A stretch of DNA of 64,000 bases from contig OZ018411.1 of the NCBI GenBank assembly GCA_963969595.1, positions 3,102,501-3,166,500 of the forward strand, given 5' to 3'. A program made the translations under genes and the position numbers. Below the pieces are notes generated by a model. That model was not told where the DNA came from, ran no database searches, and saw only the letters and a program-made list of their open reading frames with translations. Source of the stretch: Neckera pumila (Eukaryota; Streptophyta; Bryopsida; Hypnales; Neckeraceae). Positions 58,680-64,000 of this stretch are shown here, piece by piece (the stretch's first letter is position 1; every line of letters begins with the position of its first letter).

Positions 58680-60720
58680 AAAAAAGACTAAGGTTGCAAA
58701 ATCTGTAGGTCTGTGTTTTGTCAATTGTCAGGAAGTTGAATGACTGGTATGGATGTTGGGTGAGTGAAATTAGAAGTCTAAGAGGTCGTAGGAGTGGGGG
58801 ATAAATCTGAATCAAATAGGGTTTGTCAATCCAGGTGATTGGATCGTGTGTGTATGGATGGTTGAAGTTGAGGTGATTGAATGAGAGGAGCGAATAAAAA
58901 GGTGTCGCTATGGGGTTCAATAGGACTGTTTCCTATGGTTTGGGTGGGTGGGCCAGGTAACTGTCTATGAAATGAGGGGGAAGATGAATTCGTGTCGGCT
59001 TGAGTGGGCAGTTTTGGAAGTTCCAAGATGTGGACTGGATTGTGGTGAGCCATATGTGACAAAGGTTGGGGGAGGATTTCAGAATTACATGGGCTAGATC
59101 TGATGGTGGATGAGATGGAAATCATCAGGGGTAGGGGTTCATTGGCCTGGGTAGATGGCCTTGCAACGAGGGATTTGATTTCTAGGAGCTAGGACTGGGT
59201 GGGTGTTTTGGTGTTGAGGGTCCGTCAATGTGTGTTCCTAGGAGGCTTGTTGAGGCCAATAATGAGTTGAGCTAGCTGGGGTGTGTGATCTTGAAAGATT
59301 GCCCTTATCGTTGAGGTTGTATTGGGATGAAGACATCGATATCTGGAACAGTTGGAAGAAGGGGTGCTTGGTTGGCATGGAATTTGTGGTGGCAATTATA
59401 TTGCCTCCATGAGCTAGAATTTGATTGTTGGCTTTGGGTTGGGTAGGATTTGATGGAGAGTTGGGTATGATTGAAAGTAGAGTTGTATTTGTGTTGGTGA
59501 GACTCTGGATTGAATTGTTACTTAGCTTTTGGGAAGGGAAAGCCTTGACATTTTCAACTGGATGGGATAGGGATCTACATTTTAGGTAGTTGAGGCCAGG
59601 ATCTTTATACATAATGTGTACTTCCGCCCTATCTTTCTTGGTTGTCTCAATAAGGATTTTCAAAATCCAACCTTTGGAGAGGTCAAGTGCCACGCTATAC
59701 CTGTGGTTATTTAGGGCACAATTGAGAATGTTGACTGCAAGTTGCCTCCCTAGCATTTGTATAATGGTTTCTGAGAAAGGATAAGCTCAAGTAGGAGACT
59801 ATCAAGGGATAGCCAACATGGGTGATTAGAGATAGTGTGGGAGAAAGGATTGAAGGAAGGTTGCCAATACTGATAAGTAGCCTCTCCACTTGGGAAGCAA
59901 TGAAGTAGCAGATTGATGGCTTTCTCTACAGCTTCAAGGCTATCAACTTTCACATAATAAAAACCATTGCCTGCCTACTTGTGTAATAGAACTCGGTGAG
60001 GAATAGACGTCTCCCCAGATCCTTGAGCCAGGCACATTTGATTGGCTCATCAATGTGGCCTCCTACGAAGCTAGCAATGACTTCTTGACCTTGCATATAG
60101 GAAATCTCTTCATGTAAATCAAAGGGTTTAATAGCGACAGGGGGGAGTACCTTGTAAGGTGGATTAAACATCCAATCCAGTTGCATTGCTGGTTCAATGG
60201 AAGGATCTCACCCGCTATAGCCACGTATGGGTTCAGAGCAGGTTCAGGTGAGATGTGTCACGTTCGGCCTTGAGTCATATTCCTAGTGGGGAGGTCCCCT
60301 GTAGACTCCCGTTGTTGTTGTCTAGGATGGCCCGAGTTCTGGTTTCTCAGATTTGAAATTTAAGATCTAAGATCTAAGGTCTGGTCACGTCCGTACTGTG
60401 TTCTCTGAAACCCTGCGTCTGACCCACATTATTGTTCCTGTTAGCGACTAAGTCTTGTCTAATGTTACTTGCTAGTTGACAATGGAGCTCAAAATATTTG
60501 TTTGCTACATATTGACGACCATCATTAACAGCATCTCGGTACAAAGCCATATTGAGATCTGAGCATGGAAGTGTAAGAATCTAGAGCGACTGAGAGCGAG
60601 AGGATAAGGTTCGACTGAGAGAGAAAGAGCTATTCGAGGAGTTTGAGTGGCTGGATTTGAAGTCTAAAACCACCAACAGTACTCCTCAGGGATACACAAA
60701 TCTAAATGCAAAGCAAACTC
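58680..60720 (-). mobile_element. LINE retrotransposon, ORF1 region only, degenerate
   Basis: Read on the minus strand: ORF1 begins near 60550 with MALYRDAVNDGRQYVANKYF, passes stops, and then matches the ORF1 of the 46-kb LINE (EATYQYWQPSFNPFSHTISN; LSKGWILKILIETTKKDRAE). After a knuckle remnant (YLKCRSLSHP) comes a Pro/Ser/His-rich region to about 58820. No RT or endonuclease follows. The 5' leader extends to roughly 60720; the boundaries are approximate. Confidence 0.82.
59238..60550 (-). pseudogene. LINE ORF1 pseudogene (DUF4283-like)
   Basis: Second copy of the ORF1 described at 46073, in the opposite orientation. It is split by frameshifts into open pieces at 59950-60186, 59750-59953 and 59238-59756, and stops interrupt the N-terminal part near 60370. 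This copy keeps the N-terminal ~50 residues that are unclear in the other one. The knuckle has lost its pattern (first Cys replaced by Tyr in NYLKC). Non-functional. Confidence 0.8.
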
Positions 60721-63609
60721 TCAGTCGCAAACCACAACGTTCTCAGTTTGAAGAAGATCTGTAGAAGTGTTGCTCAAGGCACCAACTATGATCCGCATTG
60801 CGACCTCCAACCATCCTTTCCAAATATGTCCATTCATCAAGCTTTACAAACCTACCAAAGAAATTATCTTTAATTTCTAGTTCCAATTCGGGATTTATTT
60901 CCAACTCAATTGCTCAAGACTTACATCACACTCAATTGCAGCACTTAAGCATATACACACAAATATAAATTCACTCTGAAAATATATCATATTAGTCAAT
61001 TTGGTAAATTACATCACCATTACATATTTAGAATTTTGTTTTACAGTTGTAGTCTCTATTATAATTCTCTTGCAAACTAACATCTCAAAATATTCTTCTT
61101 TCTCAACTCGCATTTTTTTCCAATTAGAACACCCCAAGTCACTAAGTCAGTGACTCTCCAATTTGGTTTCACAACATCTCCACAACATCAATCTAACATC
61201 AATTTCACATCTCCTCCTTAATCTCACACAAACAGTCCATTTTCCAGACATCTCCAATTAGGACACAAACAATTCTCCATCACATCATTTAATCACATTC
61301 CAATAAACTCTCATTTACAACATCCAACTTGAACATACATTCAAAAACAAACAAAAACATAGCACCACATGTTGGAGCGCACACTAAACACAAATTAAAG
61401 TAAGTGATAATGAAATCAAAAACCACTACCTAATAGAAATCAAATAGGAATCAAGGAAGTGGTTATTAGAAGGAAAAGAGACGACCTAAGGACTTGTCAA
61501 CTACCAATTTGGACTTAACTTCATCCAATTGAAAGGCAAACAAAAATTCAAAAATTGAGTTCCAATTTGACTATCTATAATTGATGCAACTATTTTTTGT
61601 CTTTTAGTACTTTTACTACCCCATCCTTCTTTTATATATATGTAAAAGAAAATAAATAAATAAAAATGATTCAGCTTGAATGTGCTCATTTATTTCCGTT
61701 AGAAAAAACCTCAACCACCATGTGACGATTTCCTGCCCCTTTTTCTTAGAAATACAAAGCCAAATTTACCATCAAATCCTTGCAATGGAAATTGTCCATG
61801 TGTTTTTAAAAAAAAAATTAAGTTTTTAGGAAAAAAAACTTTACTATCGAACCAATTGAATGCTCTCTTGCTCCTAAGTTTTTGTCAAACCAAACCAAAC
61901 CATTTAACAAAAAAAACAATATACCAACTCAATGGACCGACCGACCGACTTTTTTCCTTTCTGTTCATCAATGGATGTTATACCGACCTCTAGGGAGCCC
62001 CAAATGATTAAAAACCACAAAAAAATAAAACAAAAAGGACAAGTAGACTGTGGCCTTCAGTCTTTTGGGGCAGGAAATCCGCTTCCCATCGCTATTGGAG
62101 AATATCTACCTCAAAATGAGCCCTGTGATTGGTTCAGAAATAAAAGGAGCTACATTCTGCACTTTATCGAGAACCCCCCCGGATGTAATATAAAAAGCAC
62201 TAAAAACACACACACACACACGATCTGAAAAAGAGTCTCAGCCCAATCCAGCGTTCAGAAACAGGCCACGTGTATGCTATCGATAGACTGTTGTGGACAC
62301 AGTACCACCCAATTGGATTTTCTGAATTTAAGAAATAAAATTAAAAAAATTAGAATTTTTAATTAATATAGGGCCAAACAAGTCCACTTTATCCATTGTT
62401 AGGAAGTTTCTATTGTATCCATTATTAGGAAGTGTTTTGTTTTTGTTGTTTATTTCTATTTTTTGACACAAATGAAACGGAATTTCATTGCAAATGTCAT
62501 CATTGGGAAGTTTCTTCGGTAAAGAGATGGAGGCGATTATAGGGTTTGGATTGGTGGGCTTCTTCGGATTTACTGGTACCTTTAGCGGCGAGAATGATGC
62601 CAAAGCCCACTCAATGCCATTCACTGTACTTTTTTGAAAAAGTTAATAAAAAAACCTGGTGGAAATACTTATTTTTTATTTATTTTTTAATTCTTTAAAA
62701 AATTTAAAAAATTAGAATGGTAGTTGGGAGTCAATTCCCTGGAAACCAGTTCCAATGATTATGAATAGGTGGGGCCTTGGGGAAATAAAAAGTGCAAATG
62801 CCGGAAGGGGTACTTTTGGGGATTGACTGAAAGGTAATGGTGGCTGCAGAGACGGACGGGGGCGGCAATGGGGCCTACTTGCTCCTAATAATATCTTTAC
62901 TCTTTCCGCTTTGCTTCTGTCTTTGCGGATTTATTCATAATAAGGGGTTTCAGTCTCATCCAATGTTTGGGGAGAGAACCGTCGATTAGTTCATTGTCCT
63001 TGTTACAATGGCCGGTGGAATTGAAAAGACCATTGGTAAAAAAACGGTTTGATTTTCTTTTGTAAAAAATCTATTTAGAATTATAAAAAAAATAGGAAAA
63101 AAAATGGACTCGGTACTTGAAAATGGTTTAATGTGGGAATTAAAGGAAAATAGCTAGTAAAACTCAAAAAATATTATCATTTGAATAATGGTTGTGTCAT
63201 CTCACACCAATCTTTGATTTTGAAGCTAACATGTGAGAGTGGCAATGGTTGAAAAGAAGAAATTGAACCCCATGATTTTTTATGAGGTAAAAAGACCTTA
63301 GGATACCTTGATACCAAAGGAAGGCAAACCACAACATGATTGGATGCAGCTTGCAAGAGGATTTTTCACACATCTTCAATAACATGAGTCTACCTAAGCA
63401 TTGTAAATGATTAAAAAAATTGAATGTGTCATATTACAAATGAAAAGAAATTATATTTGTCCTATCATGAACAAAAAGAAATCCAATAAAATTTAGAAAG
63501 CCTTATATTTATTGAAGGGGTTCAGCATATGCGTAATTCCATTCAAGAAATATCAAATTGAGTGAGGAAGTCAGACATGTCCTAGCACATGCCTAATCCC
63601 TTGGTTACA
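60721..63609. other. Intergenic; (AC)n at 62200-62221 and a G-box at 62267-62272
   Basis: No convincing gene. An AC microsatellite is followed by a CACGTG G-box within CCACGTGT. 62500-62990 is less AT-rich, and a 98-codon minus-strand frame (62624-62328) has no recognisable domain. It could be the start of a gene whose remainder I cannot see, but I would not call it. Confidence 0.4.
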
Positions 63610-64000
63610 ATAACACCTAAAGTTCTATGACTATATTTCTACTAATAACGCTTGAAAATTGTCATTTTTAGTACAAGTACCAAATTTTTGAATTTTTTTT
63701 GACAAATCTACCCATTGGATCTTGTAATATGCCGACTTGAGAACATGTGGTAAAAATTTAAGAAATTTCCATCGCGTGGATTGCAAGATATTAGCGTTTG
63801 AATTGACAAAACATTTTTTTGGCACTACAAAACATAGGGCAGCTGCACTTCCCAAGCTCACTAATCTATGAAAAAATGTCCAAAATGGTGGTGCTTCTTT
63901 GGAGTCATTTTCCTAGACAAGTTGGCTACATACTCAAAAAATTTCAAATCATTTGGAATTGTAAAATATATAGGGAAAAAATAGTAAATAGAAAGAAGTA
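63610..64000 (-). mobile_element. TTAA-TIR element, type B, reverse, cut by the window end
   Basis: It begins with a diverged terminus (ATAACACCTAAAGTTC) and then follows the reverse complement of the right half of 17101-18033. The phrases include GTACAAGTACCAAATTTTTG (near 63672) and TGGATTGCAAGATATTAGCG, up to the end of the window. Confidence 0.82.

Noticed and set aside
62328..62624. 98-codon minus-strand frame starting MNGIEWALASFSPLK
   Set aside because: Looks superficially like an N-terminus, but there is no domain, no clear splice partner and a very Asn/Lys-rich tail. Not supportable as a gene.

Overview
The window looks like AT-rich, repeat-dominated nuclear DNA of a land plant with a large genome. 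The one convincing host gene is a spliced DHHC protein S-acyltransferase with plant-type GT-AG introns. Much of the rest is recognisable transposon debris: LINE retrotransposons with DUF4283-like ORF1 and zf-RVT remnants, a Stowaway-type MITE with the classic CTCCCTC terminus, and several terminal-inverted-repeat (TIR) families. A fern, lycophyte, bryophyte or gymnosperm would fit; the sequence alone does not settle it. I saw no tRNA, rRNA, CRISPR array or bacterial feature.

Layout. 0-9 kb is a small, less AT-rich gene island. A near-perfect 94-bp palindrome lies at 2903. A possible broken or partial minus-strand gene for an acidic protein lies at 4678-5341. The DHHC gene runs on the plus strand at 6793-8592 in three coding exons, and the roughly 1.4 kb between the two genes is presumably promoter sequence. 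From 9 kb to the end I found no intact host gene. About fourteen copies of a family of roughly 0.9-kb elements punctuate the window. They are bounded by TTAA-CCCCTAAAGGACC and its complement, in four terminal types (A, B, C, D), and range from full length down to an 81-bp TIR-only miniature. The region also holds four short TIR elements with a GGAGGGC-type terminus, one TAAGGTAG-type TIR element, two LTR-like TATA promoters (25.3 and 33.05 kb), and LINE copies at 45.8-50.2 kb (+), 58.7-60.7 kb (-) and a 3' tail at 41.56-41.63 kb (+). There is also a long AT microsatellite and several local duplications.

The most interesting pattern is the TTAA element family. The TTAA flanks with no further duplication suggest piggyBac-type target sites, which would be notable in a land plant. 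Conserved internal blocks are shared across types that have different ends. Two copies share a single TTAA, and copies appear inverted or truncated within duplicated flanks. No open transposase frame is visible in any copy, so they would be non-autonomous here. Orientation convention: for type A, + means the end reading CTAAAGGACCAAGG comes first; for type B, the end reading GGACCAACATG; for type C, the end reading AAAGTCCCCTTA. In this convention A(+) bodies align with the reverse complement of B(+) and C(+).
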